Positions 1 to 8,078 of a stretch of 64,000 bases of DNA are shown piece by piece. The position numbers and the translations under genes are program-made. Source of the stretch: Verrucomicrobiota bacterium. GTDB taxonomy: Bacteria; Verrucomicrobiota; Verrucomicrobiia; Verrucomicrobiales; Verrucomicrobiaceae. The notes under the pieces are model-generated. The model was not told the origin of the DNA, searched no databases, and worked only from the letters and a program-made list of their open reading frames with translations. How positions within the stretch are numbered: position 1 is the first letter of the stretch; each line of letters opens with the position of its first letter. The DNA lies in NCBI GenBank assembly GCA_017301975.1, contig JAFLEI010000005.1, positions 159,872-223,871 of the forward strand. Direction: 5' to 3'.

Positions 1-951
1 AGTTGCGATCTTTTCATCCGCAACTCCGGCATGGGGCAGGACATCCGCTTCATGCAGTTCTGCCACAAGGTGGGCAAGCCGTATGGACTCTTCGGACAGT
101 CGTATTTCCCGGCCATGATCGAAGGCAAAGGCGCTGAAGAACGCATCGCCCTGCTGAACGCCGCTTCATTCATCTACACACGCGAAACGAAGACATTGGA
201 CATCCTCAAAAGCGGCGGCATCAAGCCCCCCGTGCTCCAATTCGGTCCGGATGGCTGCTTCGGCATTGATGTGCGCGATGACGCACGCGGATTGGCGACC
301 ATGAAAAAGCTCGGGCTCGAAGACCGGAAGTTCATCACGGTTCAAATCCGAACCAACACCCCCAAAGCCCCTGGCGTGGATGATCCTCGGCCGCAGAAGC
401 TCAATCCTCTGCATCCCACCCCGGAGCAGGTCGCCGATGATGAACGCCGTGCGGCGAAATATCGGGAACTCGTGACGATGTGGGTTCAAAAGACCGGGCA
501 CAAGGTGCTGATCGCGCCGGAGACGATCAAGGAGATGGGCCACAACAAGCGCCTCATTCACGATCCTCTCCCGCCGGAAATCCAAAAGCATGTAGTGAAC
601 CTGGAGTACTTCTGGAACGCCGACGAAGCCGCCTCCGTCTTTGCGCGGGCCCACACCATCGTCTGCCACGAGCCGCATTCACCCATCATCGCGCTGGCCA
701 ACGGCACGCCGATCATTCACACGTACTCCGAATTTCATTCGCCAAAGTGCTGGATGTTCAAGGACATTGGCCTGGGCGAGTGGCTGTTGGAGATGGACGA
801 AACGCCGGTGGAGAAGATGGCGGAAACGCTCTTTGCCATTGATGCTGACTACCCGGCGGCCCAGGGGAAAGTGAAAAAGGCCATGGCCTATGTGCATGAG
901 TGCTTCGGTAAATCGATGAGGCATGTGAAGGGCATCCTCGAAAAGGCATGA
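1..951 (+). CDS. Polysaccharide pyruvyl transferase family protein (5' truncated)
   Basis: The reading frame is open from base 1, so the gene begins before the window; the ATG at 31 is internal. The visible 316 residues look like the C-terminal two thirds of a polysaccharide pyruvyl transferase (CsaB-like, GT-B-type fold). A segment ending IVCHEPHSPIIALANGTPII resembles the family's conserved region, where a basic residue and a glycine-rich loop bind the donor. Family members transfer pyruvate from phosphoenolpyruvate to sugars, or act more loosely in exopolysaccharide synthesis. The protein is cytoplasmic and has no membrane segment in the visible part. A secreted phosphoesterase follows 45 bp downstream. 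The family call is fairly safe; the substrate is unknown. Confidence 0.7.
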   Translation, partial: SCDLFIRNSGMGQDIRFMQFCHKVGKPYGLFGQSYFPAMIEGKGAEERIALLNAASFIYTRETKTLDILKSGGIKPPVLQFGPDGCFGIDVRDDARGLATMKKLGLEDRKFITVQIRTNTPKAPGVDDPRPQKLNPLHPTPEQVADDERRAAKYRELVTMWVQKTGHKVLIAPETIKEMGHNKRLIHDPLPPEIQKHVVNLEYFWNADEAASVFARAHTIVCHEPHSPIIALANGTPIIHTYSEFHSPKCWMFKDIGLGEWLLEMDETPVEKMAETLFAIDADYPAAQGKVKKAMAYVHECFGKSMRHVKGILEKA

Positions 952-996
952 CGATTTGACGGCAAAAAGTGAGGCTGGTTGCCGTTTTCACACGCC

Positions 997-1875
997 ATGT
1001 CTTCGATTTCCCGCCGGTTTTTCCTCAGTCACAGCGCTCTTTGCCTCTCAGGTCTGGGAGCAAACAGTCTCCTCGCCGCTGACGCTGCGATGGAACCGCT
1101 GCTGCGTGTCGGTTTAATGACCGATCTGCACTATGCGGACAAATTACCCACCAAGACGCGTTTCTACCGCGAGGCGCTGGGCAAGCTGGATGAGGCGGTG
1201 GCCCATATGAATCGCGAAAAGCCGGCGCTGGTGGTCGAACTCGGCGACTTCATTGATCAGGCCGACTCGGTGGAGCGCGAGATCGAGTGGCTGAAGACGA
1301 TGGAGTCGCATTTCGCGAAGCTGACGATGCCCAGGCACTATGTCCTGGGCAATCACTGCGTCGGCACGCTGACCAAGCAGGAGTTTGCGCAGCATACCAA
1401 GGCGTCGGGCGGTCATGCGGTGGTGGAGGCCGATGGCGTGACGCTTTTAATCCTTGATGCCTGTTTCCGCGAGGACGGCACACCGTATCAGAGGAAGAAT
1501 TTCAACTGGCAGGATGCCAACCTTCCCAAGGCTGAACTCGCGTGGCTGGAGGGCGAGTTGGGCAAAGCGGGCGGCCCGGTAATCGTGCTCGCGCATCAGC
1601 GGCTTGACGAAGACAAGGCGCATGCCGTTCGCAATGCCGCTGAAGTGCGCTCGCTGCTGGAAAAGTCCGGCAAGGTCTCCGCCGTCTTTCAGGGGCACTC
1701 GCACAAGAACGACTACCAGCAAATTGCCGGGATTCACTTCACCACCCTCGTGGCGATGGTCGAAGGCAGCGGCGTGGAAAACAATGGTTACACAATGCTC
1801 GATGTCATGGCCGATGGGTCCATGCGCTTGAATGGCTTTCGCAGGCAGGTAAACCGCACTTTGAATCACGCATGA
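997..1875 (+). CDS. Secreted calcineurin-like metallophosphoesterase
   Basis: This 292-aa protein has the metallophosphoesterase signature set: DLH (D43, H45), GD (D84), GNH (118-120), a lone histidine (H200) and GHSH (233-236), which together bind a two-metal centre. The N-terminus SRRFFLSHSALCL followed by a hydrophobic stretch and an Ala-rich cleavage region looks like a Tat-type export signal. The ATG at 997 is preferred to the TTG at 979 because it starts directly at that signal. The gene overlaps the next one by ATGA, so they are probably translationally coupled. The substrate (nucleotide, phosphodiester or phospholipid head group) cannot be told from sequence. Confidence 0.85.
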   Translation: MSSISRRFFLSHSALCLSGLGANSLLAADAAMEPLLRVGLMTDLHYADKLPTKTRFYREALGKLDEAVAHMNREKPALVVELGDFIDQADSVEREIEWLKTMESHFAKLTMPRHYVLGNHCVGTLTKQEFAQHTKASGGHAVVEADGVTLLILDACFREDGTPYQRKNFNWQDANLPKAELAWLEGELGKAGGPVIVLAHQRLDEDKAHAVRNAAEVRSLLEKSGKVSAVFQGHSHKNDYQQIAGIHFTTLVAMVEGSGVENNGYTMLDVMADGSMRLNGFRRQVNRTLNHA

Positions 1876-3308
1876 AACAGCTTCTCCTTCTTCTGGCACT
1901 CACAAGCTCCGCGCTGGCGGTGGAGTCCGGCTTTGAATCCCTCTTTGACGGGAAAACACTCGATGGCTGGAAAAACGGCGGCAACTGGGAGGTCGTGAAC
2001 GGCGAGATCGCCCGGGTGAAAAAGGGCGGCTCTTTGACCTATGAAAAGTCGAAAGTCCCGGACGATTTCGAACTCCGCTTTGACTGGAAGGTTTCAAAAG
2101 GCTGCAACAGCGGCGTGTACTACCGGCCCGGCCAGTATGAGTATCAGCTGCTCGACAACGCCAACAGCCACTACGGCGAGAACCCGCGCCAGAGTGCGGG
2201 CTCACTGTTCTTCTGCATGGCCCCGACGAAGGATGTGGTGAGACCGTTTGAGCAGTGGAATGAGGCACGCGTTATCTGCAAAGGCAGCGTCATTCAGCAC
2301 TGGCTGAACGGCGAAAAAGTCATCGATTTTGACTATGCCGATCCTCGTTGGAAGGATGCGGTCAAACTGGTCAGCTATCGCGGCACCGATCTGACCAAGC
2401 GTGCTGGCAATCTCTGGCTTCAGGACCATGGGGCCCCCGTATGGTTCAAGAACCTGCGCTGGCGGGCAATTCCCGCTGATGAGCCGCTGGTGAGTGAAAA
2501 CCTCACGCCCATGCCCGTGTCCGAAGCCGCGCTCAAAAAGGAGCAGGAGCGCATTCAAGAGCTGCTGAAAGCTCAGACTAAAACTGCTTGGAAGCACGAG
2601 GAACTGAAACGCTTCAAGGCCGCGGAAGCGCATCAGGGAGTGGCGGTGGATGGCGCGCACTTTTATGCGATCACAAACGCGGCCATCGGCAAGTATCGCA
2701 AGGACAATGGAGAACGCGTTGGTGGTTGGAAAGACGCGAAGGATGGAGACATCAAGCATCTGAACGCGGGGCTCGTTCTCGATGGAAAGCTCTACTGCGC
2801 GCATTCAAACTACCCCGCGATGCCGATGAAGAGTTCCGTGGAGGTTTGGGATCCGCAGACGATGCAGCATTTGGAGTCCATTGAACTGACGGACGCCAGC
2901 GGTTCGCTGACCTGGGTGGATCGGCGGGAGGGCGTGTGGTATGCCTGTTTTGCGCAGTATGCGAAGACCGGCGATCCCGCGAAGACCCGGATCGTGATGT
3001 TTGATGCCCGGTGGAAGAAGCTCGGAGAACTGAAATTCCCGGGTGAGGTGGTGGCGAAGTTTGGCAAGAACAGCAGTTCCGGCGGCAGCTTTGGGCCGGA
3101 CGGGCATCTCTTCATCACCGGCCATGATGCGCAGGAACTTTATCTGCTCGATCTCCCGGCCAAGGGACACGTGTTGATCTGGAAGAGCGCAATACCGATC
3201 AGCGCCCACGGCCAGGCCTTCGCCTGGGATCGCATTGAATCTGGAGTGCTGTATTCCATCGACCGGAAGACCTCGGAGGTGATTGTGTCACGGATTTCGA
3301 AGTCCTGA
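1872..3308 (+). CDS. Secreted DUF1080 protein with C-terminal propeller-like region
   Basis: A 478-aa exported protein. A Sec signal peptide (about residues 1-16) is followed by a DUF1080 domain (about 20-200) that opens with FDGKTLDGW and contains the typical GVYYRPGQYEYQLLD region. DUF1080 is a concanavalin-like domain, also called 3-keto-disaccharide hydrolase, very abundant in Planctomycetota and Verrucomicrobiota. The rest (about 210-478) has no family I recognise with certainty; repeated GVWY, LYLLD and LFITGHD-like strands suggest a beta-propeller that could bind a ligand. Its start overlaps the stop of the phosphoesterase gene by 4 bp, so the two are likely co-expressed. A role in periplasmic sugar processing is inferred. 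Confidence 0.8.
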   Translation: MKQLLLLLALTSSALAVESGFESLFDGKTLDGWKNGGNWEVVNGEIARVKKGGSLTYEKSKVPDDFELRFDWKVSKGCNSGVYYRPGQYEYQLLDNANSHYGENPRQSAGSLFFCMAPTKDVVRPFEQWNEARVICKGSVIQHWLNGEKVIDFDYADPRWKDAVKLVSYRGTDLTKRAGNLWLQDHGAPVWFKNLRWRAIPADEPLVSENLTPMPVSEAALKKEQERIQELLKAQTKTAWKHEELKRFKAAEAHQGVAVDGAHFYAITNAAIGKYRKDNGERVGGWKDAKDGDIKHLNAGLVLDGKLYCAHSNYPAMPMKSSVEVWDPQTMQHLESIELTDASGSLTWVDRREGVWYACFAQYAKTGDPAKTRIVMFDARWKKLGELKFPGEVVAKFGKNSSSGGSFGPDGHLFITGHDAQELYLLDLPAKGHVLIWKSAIPISAHGQAFAWDRIESGVLYSIDRKTSEVIVSRISKS

Positions 3309-3362
3309 TTTCACTGCGGATCGTAGGATGGTTTTCGCTGACGAACTCTCATCCACACGATC

Positions 3363-3785
3363 ATGAAACAAAAAGCATCCGCCCAATGGCAGGGTTCCCT
3401 CAAAGAAGGAACTGGTACACTCAGCACCGGCTCCGGTGCGCTCACTGACAAACCCTACTCCTTCAAGACCCGTTTTGAAGGCGAGCAGGGCACGAATCCT
3501 GAAGAGCTCATCGGTGCCGCCCATGCAGGCTGCTTCTCGATGGCTTTCTCCATGATTCTGGACGGCGCTGGATTTACGTCCGACAAGATCGACACCCAGG
3601 CCACCATCACACTGGAGCCGAAAGACGGAGGCTTCGCCATCACTGCCAGCCATCTCGATGTCACCGCCACCATTCCTGGAATCGATGATGCCACTTTCCA
3701 AGACCTCGCAGGCAAGGCAAAAGCCGGATGCCCGGTCTCCAAACTGCTGAACGCGACAATAACGATGGATGCGAAGCTGGCCTAA
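3363..3785 (+). CDS. OsmC family peroxiredoxin
   Basis: The 140-aa protein matches the OsmC/Ohr fold in length and motifs. The peroxidatic cysteine lies in GAAHAGCFSM (C57) and the second cysteine in AGCPVSKLLN (C123). The conserved TNPEELIGAAHA segment is typical of the OsmC branch. These enzymes reduce organic hydroperoxides in the cytoplasm using paired cysteines. The gene stands alone, 54 bp after the DUF1080 gene, and is followed within 30 bp by a strong intrinsic terminator, so it probably ends the transcript. It borders the HxlR/sigma factor locus, consistent with a stress-response neighbourhood, although no direct regulatory link is visible. Confidence 0.93.
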   Translation: MKQKASAQWQGSLKEGTGTLSTGSGALTDKPYSFKTRFEGEQGTNPEELIGAAHAGCFSMAFSMILDGAGFTSDKIDTQATITLEPKDGGFAITASHLDVTATIPGIDDATFQDLAGKAKAGCPVSKLLNATITMDAKLA

Positions 3786-3812
3786 CGTCGGCTGCACGAG
3801 CCAGACTCAAGG

Positions 3813-3846
3813 AGCCAGACTTGCCAAGTCTGGCTTCTTTTTTTTT
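3813..3846 (+). terminator. Intrinsic terminator after the OsmC gene
   Basis: A perfect 10-bp stem (AGCCAGACTT at 3813-3822, AAGTCTGGCT at 3826-3835) with a GCC loop is followed by a run of T residues to 3846. The T run exists only on the + strand side, so it terminates rightward transcription from the OsmC gene. The TT-GCC-AA apex is shared with a hairpin at 49977-49993. Confidence 0.9.
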
Positions 3847-3856
3847 ATCACGAGCA

Positions 3857-4267
3857 TCAAAGCGCAGCGTTCAGCCCCGCACCCGGAAACCATTCCGTGT
3901 GCTGATCTCCCTGGCGTCCGAAGTAGGTGACGCGCTGGCCGCGCAGGAAGGCGAAGTAGCCTTGCACTCCGGCCTGCATGGCGCGGATGCTGAAGTCACG
4001 GTAGTGCTGGTTGTTTTGCTGGCTGTCGAGAATGTTGGCTCGCAGTGCCGGAGCATCAAAGTCGGCTCCGACGGCCGGCAGGTTCTCATAAGGAATCGCG
4101 GTGGTGACAGTGCTGCCACTGCCACTGTAAAAAGTCTTCCGCAGGGTGATGTAATCCACATGGTAAAACTCCACACCAGCCTCAATGAGCTGGGCGACGA
4201 TTTGAGGGAAAGGAGTTCCTCCTGCGAGGGTGGCGTTGGCGGCGGAGGTGATGTGATCAGTATTCAT
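3857..4267 (-). CDS. DUF1398 family protein (YbcV-like)
   Basis: A 136-aa soluble protein with the features of DUF1398: FPQIVAQLIEAGVEFYHVDYITLRKTFY near residues 20-48, and a C-terminal CXX-free QAGVQGYFAFLRGQRVTYFGRQGDQH segment. The family includes E. coli YbcV; its biochemical role is unknown. It lies on the minus strand, 93 bp downstream of the sigma factor gene, and could be the last gene of that unit or have its own promoter in the gap, which carries a phased direct repeat. It converges on the OsmC gene, separated by the terminator. The family assignment rests on my recollection of the conserved pattern. Confidence 0.75.
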   Translation of the reverse strand: MNTDHITSAANATLAGGTPFPQIVAQLIEAGVEFYHVDYITLRKTFYSGSGSTVTTAIPYENLPAVGADFDAPALRANILDSQQNNQHYRDFSIRAMQAGVQGYFAFLRGQRVTYFGRQGDQHTEWFPGAGLNAAL

Positions 4268-4314
4268 GGTTATAAGTGAGGTTTGCGGCAGCCCACAAAG
4301 CGGGCTTCCTCAAA

Positions 4315-4344
4315 TGTGACAGCGCCGCGCTGGCAGTGTGACAG
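4315..4344. repeat. Phased direct repeat TGTGACAG upstream of DUF1398 gene
   Basis: Two identical octamers TGTGACAG lie at 4315-4322 and 4337-4344, 22 bp apart start to start, about two turns of the helix. They sit 48-77 bp upstream of the DUF1398 start on the minus strand, a position suited to a regulator site. No regulator can be named. Confidence 0.4.
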
Positions 4345-4360
4345 TTCACCCTCAAATAGT

Positions 4361-5194
4361 TCAATTTCGGTCAAAACCCGAGCTGGCCAGAATGCCACGC
4401 AACCTGTCCGCAAGGTCCGGGCCGGCGAGCATGGGCTGCATGTGGTAAAGCTCCGCATGCTGGCGGTCCATGCTCTCGAGTTCATCCAGTTGTGGGGCGG
4501 AATGTCGCTGCACAGAAGCGATGCGGTCTTTGGAAAACTGGAGATTGGTTGGATCGAGCCATCCTTCACGCATGAAGCCGCGGGCTTTTTTAGCACAACG
4601 GCAGGGATTGGCCGTGTTCACGAGGCCGCACTTCTCATTCATGAACTGGTACAAATCCTGGCGTGCACGTGAGAGGAGCTGGCGAAAGTTGGCAGGCGTC
4701 ACGTCCAGCGCGGCGGCGGCCGTCTCGCTGGATTCGCCAAAGACCTCGCCCAGAATGAAGGCAAGCCTCTGACGACGGTCCAGGCACATGAGCATGGCGG
4801 TGATGCAGCCGAGCCTGGCCTCTTGCACCAGCACTTGAGTTTCGACTGACGGCGCATGGGAGTCCGGCAGGGCTTCATCAGGAATGCTGTCGAGTGAGTC
4901 GGCCATGTCGGTGAAGGTCATCGCTTTTTCCTCCATCTCCGATTTGCGCACATTGAGCAAATGATTGACCGCGATGCGATGCAGCCAGGTGCTGAATTGG
5001 CTGCGGCACTCAAAGCTGCCGAGATGGGTGACTGCCTTGATCAGAATCTCCTGCGTCGCGTCCTCTGCGACCTCGCGCCGCCACACCATGCGCAGGGCGA
5101 GATTGAAAACCCAGGACTGATGCCGCCGAACAAGGGCGTCCAGAGCATCCATGTCTCCACCTCGTGCCTGAGTGATGAGTGCTTCGTCTGTCAT
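4361..5194 (-). CDS. ECF-type RNA polymerase sigma factor with Cys-containing C-terminal extension
   Basis: A 277-aa sigma-70 family protein. Region 2 spans about residues 15-85 (RHQSWVFNLALRMVWRREVAEDATQEIL, then FSTWLHRIAVNHLLN). Region 4 spans about 125-185 (DRRQRLAFILGEVFGESSETAAAALDVTPANFRQLLSRARQDL). About 90 further residues follow, including C188 and the C197/C199 pair in NPCRC, plus a helical tail. Stand-alone ECF factors are usually under 200 aa, so the extension may replace a separate anti-sigma factor or sense a signal (inference). The start lies 3 nt from the stop of the HxlR gene, which strongly implies co-transcription from the divergent promoter region near 5600. No anti-sigma gene is next to it. 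Confidence 0.9.
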   Translation of the reverse strand: MTDEALITQARGGDMDALDALVRRHQSWVFNLALRMVWRREVAEDATQEILIKAVTHLGSFECRSQFSTWLHRIAVNHLLNVRKSEMEEKAMTFTDMADSLDSIPDEALPDSHAPSVETQVLVQEARLGCITAMLMCLDRRQRLAFILGEVFGESSETAAAALDVTPANFRQLLSRARQDLYQFMNEKCGLVNTANPCRCAKKARGFMREGWLDPTNLQFSKDRIASVQRHSAPQLDELESMDRQHAELYHMQPMLAGPDLADRLRGILASSGFDRN

Positions 5195-5197
5195 GGG

Positions 5198-5581
5198 TCA
5201 GCTCTGCTGCAAGACAGCCTTGGTGCCCGGCTCCCAGGTCAGGCCCCAGTCACGCATTGATTTCATGATGGGGCGTAGCGCCTCGCCTTTCTCGGTGAGT
5301 TCGTAGGCCATTCGTTTGCCGCTGTCAGAGGTGGGAATCTGTCGCACGATGCCTGCGGCAAGCAGCCGCTCCAGGCGTTCACTGAGGATGTTGGTGGGGA
5401 TGCCTTCGGGGGAGTTCACAAAGTCTTTGAAGCGACTGCGGCCCAGCATCAGATCGCGGATGACGAGCAAGGTCCACCGGTCACCAAAGATATCGAGAGC
5501 ACAGGACACGGGGCAGGGGGAGCGGCGTGAGGATGGCGGCGGCGCTTTGAGCTGGCGAATGGATGCTTTGGCCTTGGGCAT
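5198..5581 (-). CDS. HxlR family winged-helix transcriptional regulator
   Basis: A 127-aa regulator with the HxlR core: CPVSCALDIFGDRWTLLVIRDLMLG, then SRFKDF, IPTNILSERLERLLAAGIV and YELTEKGEAL. The two cysteines at the start of the domain (CPVSC) are where redox- or quinone-sensing HxlR proteins carry their reactive thiol, so thiol sensing is possible. The start at 5581 is forced, because the next upstream ATG in frame runs into a stop within four codons. The gene diverges from the DinB-like/MATE unit, and two inverted repeats lie in the 78-bp gap. It most likely represses both directions, as is common for this family. Confidence 0.92.
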   Translation of the reverse strand: MPKAKASIRQLKAPPPSSRRSPCPVSCALDIFGDRWTLLVIRDLMLGRSRFKDFVNSPEGIPTNILSERLERLLAAGIVRQIPTSDSGKRMAYELTEKGEALRPIMKSMRDWGLTWEPGTKAVLQQS

Positions 5582-5600
5582 GGCGAACTATGATTTCATT

Positions 5601-5619
5601 TACTTGCATTTCAAAAGTA
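5601..5619. promoter_or_regulatory. Candidate second HxlR operator
   Basis: TACTTGCATTTCAAAAGTA carries 5-bp inverted arms TACTT/AAGTA around a 9-nt centre. It shares the ACTTGCA half with the perfect palindrome 4 bp downstream, so it may be a weaker second site for the same dimeric regulator. It starts 20 bp upstream of the HxlR start codon, suggesting autoregulation (inference). Confidence 0.5.
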
Positions 5620-5623
5620 AAAA

Positions 5624-5640
5624 ACTTGCAGAATGCAAGT
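5624..5640. promoter_or_regulatory. Candidate HxlR operator palindrome
   Basis: ACTTGCAGAATGCAAGT is a perfect 7-bp inverted repeat with a 3-nt centre. It is located in the divergent gap, 20 bp before the DinB-like gene start. Its length and symmetry suit a dimeric winged-helix regulator such as the adjacent HxlR protein. Binding is inferred from position and symmetry only. Confidence 0.65.
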
Positions 5641-5659
5641 ATTGCGCAAAGTAGGCCCC

Positions 5660-6244
5660 ATGAGCACCAGCACCGCCCCTCAACTCGCCCCGCCGGGCGC
5701 CGGACTTCCTGTCATCGAGCTCTGGGTCGCCAGGCTCCTGTTTGCGCTGACACGCCGTCGCGGCAACCGCGAGGCTTTTGTCGGCAGATTTGAGCAGGAG
5801 CGTGCGGCAATCCGTGCGTTGGTGGATTCCTGCCTTGAAGGGCAACGTGGTGAGCAGGTGCTTATTGCCCGCCTAAGAGGACTGGAAGACAGCAGCCGCA
5901 ACTGGTCGGTGTGGATGACGCTGGATCATCTGCGCATCACCAACACCTCCGTGGCCAGGGTCATCTCGGCACTGGCTGCAGGAAAAATTCCACCAGGCAA
6001 GGCAAGTACGGCGGCGGTCAAGCCTTCTGCGACCGTGACAGCGGCCATCGAGGCGGAGTATGAGCGTTCATGCGATGGAGTGCTTGCCGCCATCACAGCA
6101 GCTCCCGACTTGAAGACTCAGGCGCGTTTCGCGCATCCATGGTTTGGCCCGCTGGATGCCTTCGGCTGGGCGGCCATGGCGGGTACGCACATGAGTGTTC
6201 ATCGGGTGCAGATCCAAAGCATTGTGGCAGGATTGCGCCGATGA
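5660..6244 (+). CDS. DinB-like family protein
   Basis: A 194-aa helical protein. The pattern fits the DinB/YfiT-like four-helix bundle: SSRNWSVWMTLDHLRITNTSVARVISAL in the middle and AHPWFGPLDAFGWAAMAGTHMSVHRVQIQSI at the C-terminus. The three histidines in LDHL, HPWFG and HMSVH are placed like the metal-binding triad of that superfamily. Such proteins include thiol-dependent transferases using bacillithiol or mycothiol, and many of unknown role. The ATG at 5660 is chosen over 5633, because 5633 lies inside the palindrome. The stop overlaps the MATE gene start (ATGA), so it opens a four-gene rightward unit under likely HxlR control. Confidence 0.7.
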   Translation: MSTSTAPQLAPPGAGLPVIELWVARLLFALTRRRGNREAFVGRFEQERAAIRALVDSCLEGQRGEQVLIARLRGLEDSSRNWSVWMTLDHLRITNTSVARVISALAAGKIPPGKASTAAVKPSATVTAAIEAEYERSCDGVLAAITAAPDLKTQARFAHPWFGPLDAFGWAAMAGTHMSVHRVQIQSIVAGLRR

Positions 6245-7572
6245 AGCAGCAGCTTTCGCTCACCACAGATCCCATTCCTCAGCTCATCTGGCGCATCGCG
6301 CTGCCGATGAGCGTGGGCATGTTTTTCAATACCATGTTCAATGTGGTGGACACCCTGTGCGCGGGATGGCTGGGCACGGAATCTCTGGCGGCGCTTTCGC
6401 TCTCATTTCCCCTGTACTTTGTCGTGTTTGCCATCGGCAGCGGCATCAGCCAGGGCACCACGGCCCTGCTGGCCAATGCGCTGGGCGCGGGCCAGACGGC
6501 GGATGCACGCAAAGTGTTCGCGCAGTCGCTGCTGTTTGCCACCACGTCGGGCGTGCTGCTTTCCATCGTGGGCTGGCTCGCGGCCCCACGTTTGTTTCGG
6601 CTGCTCGGTGCGGAGGGCAGTTATTTGAGCACGGTGCTGGATTACATGAATGTGATCCTCGCCGGCGGGGTGTTCTTTCTCCTGCCGATGATCTTGAATT
6701 CCGCTCTGTCGGCCCAGGGCACCACATGGGTGTATCGGAATTTTCTCATCGCAGGTTTCGTGGCGAACGTGGCGCTCAATCCCCTGCTGATGTGGGGATG
6801 GGCCGGACTTCCAGCGCTGGGCGTGGGAGGCATTGCGCTTGCCACGGTGATCGTGCAAATGGGCGGCGGGCTCTTTCTGTGGTCACATGTCAGCAAGGCG
6901 GAATTTTGCCGTCATTTACGGCGGGAGGATTTCAAACCAGATGCGCAGGTGCTGCGGCGGATTGCCGGCCAGGCCGTTCCGGCGGCGCTGAACATGCTCA
7001 CCATCTCACTGGGCGTGTTTGTCATCACCTGGTTCGTGAAACACTTTGGCAAGGAGGCCGTGGCGGCGACCGGCATCGCCACACGCATCGAGCAGATTGT
7101 ACTCATGCCTGCCATCGGCCTGAACTCCGCAGTCCTCAGCATCGTGGGGCAGAATCACGGAGCCGGACTCCCGCATCGTGTGCGTGAAGCCTGGGTGACG
7201 AATGTGAAAATCGGCGCGGGCCTGATGCTGCTCGGCGGCTTTTTGGTGTGGCTGCTGCGCGATCCCGCGATGCGTCTGTTCACTCAGGACTTGGTCGTGA
7301 TCGGTCACGGTCGTGACTACCTGCGCAGCTCGTCCGTCACTCTCGCCGCTTATCCGATCCTGTTTGTCACCGTCTTCGCCATGCAGGGCATCAAGCGTCC
7401 GGCCTACGGTCTGTGGATGGGCATTTACCGGCAGCTCGTCGCGCCGGTGATCGTGTTTCATACCCTGGCCTTCACCCTTGGCTGGGGGCTGTGGGGCGTG
7501 TGGTGGGGCATCTGCTTCGTCACCTGGAGCGCGGCCCTCTTCGCGTTCGGCTGGGGCTGGCGGAAGTTTTGA
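6241..7572 (+). CDS. MATE family efflux transporter (first copy)
   Basis: A 443-aa polytopic membrane protein of the multidrug and toxic compound extrusion family, with about 12 hydrophobic segments. The family-typical beginning is PIPQLIWRIALPMSVGMFFNTMFNVVDTLCAGWLG, and the mid-protein repeat contains VAATGIATRIEQIVLMPAIGLNSAVLSIVGQNHGAG. MATE proteins export cationic drugs and metabolites by Na+ or H+ antiport. The start at 6241 overlaps the previous stop by 4 bp; a longer open frame upstream only reads through the DinB-like gene. It shares a unit with a second MATE gene at 8079. The substrate cannot be told. Confidence 0.93.
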   Translation: MKQQLSLTTDPIPQLIWRIALPMSVGMFFNTMFNVVDTLCAGWLGTESLAALSLSFPLYFVVFAIGSGISQGTTALLANALGAGQTADARKVFAQSLLFATTSGVLLSIVGWLAAPRLFRLLGAEGSYLSTVLDYMNVILAGGVFFLLPMILNSALSAQGTTWVYRNFLIAGFVANVALNPLLMWGWAGLPALGVGGIALATVIVQMGGGLFLWSHVSKAEFCRHLRREDFKPDAQVLRRIAGQAVPAALNMLTISLGVFVITWFVKHFGKEAVAATGIATRIEQIVLMPAIGLNSAVLSIVGQNHGAGLPHRVREAWVTNVKIGAGLMLLGGFLVWLLRDPAMRLFTQDLVVIGHGRDYLRSSSVTLAAYPILFVTVFAMQGIKRPAYGLWMGIYRQLVAPVIVFHTLAFTLGWGLWGVWWGICFVTWSAALFAFGWGWRKF

Positions 7573-7640
7573 AGCATTTCTGTCGCAGCGAACGCTCAGC
7601 GACAGATTGACAAATTCGCGGCACCGGCGACGCATCCCAC

Positions 7641-8078
7641 ATGTCCACCAAGCCTGATCCCTCCACGCTGCCATGCAGCCCTCTTGATGAAACCTCCGGC
7701 CTGAAGTACTTCCCGAGGATGCTGGGAAAGATACGCCTGCACGCCGCTGGCAGGCTGTGGGAGGAACTGCATGAAAATATGGGCAAAGGCAGTGACGGCA
7801 GCTGCGTCGGATTTCTGCATGTGAACTATGACGATCTCAAGGCCCGCGTGCTGGAGGGCGGAACGGACGAGGATATTTTGCGTTGGTGCCAGGTGCATGG
7901 CCGTCCGCTGAATGACACTGACAAGCTCGTCTGGAATTACTACATCCTGAAACTGGGCATCAATGACCACATCACAGACATTCTGGCGAAACGAAAGGCC
8001 GACGGAGGCCTCGGCGATCGTGATGACATCCAGACCATCACGAAATACATTGATGTGGATGAGGGAAGGTTGCCATGA
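7641..8078 (+). CDS. DUF5069 domain-containing protein
   Basis: A 145-aa soluble protein resembling DUF5069, a family common in Verrucomicrobiota and Planctomycetota with no known function. It has the family's LKYFPRMLGKIRLHAAGRL opening, a central DDLKARVLEGGTDEDILRWC segment and a final short helix. No catalytic residues are obvious. It lies 68 bp after the first MATE gene, and its TGA stop abuts the ATG of the second MATE gene (TGAATG), so it is very probably translated from the same transcript as both transporters. A role linked to efflux or detoxification is inference from this context. Confidence 0.75.
   Translation: MSTKPDPSTLPCSPLDETSGLKYFPRMLGKIRLHAAGRLWEELHENMGKGSDGSCVGFLHVNYDDLKARVLEGGTDEDILRWCQVHGRPLNDTDKLVWNYYILKLGINDHITDILAKRKADGGLGDRDDIQTITKYIDVDEGRLP

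Noticed and set aside
6195..7187. 330-aa alternative + frame inside the first MATE gene
   Set aside because: Has no domain, while the overlapping frame codes for a complete 12-helix transporter.
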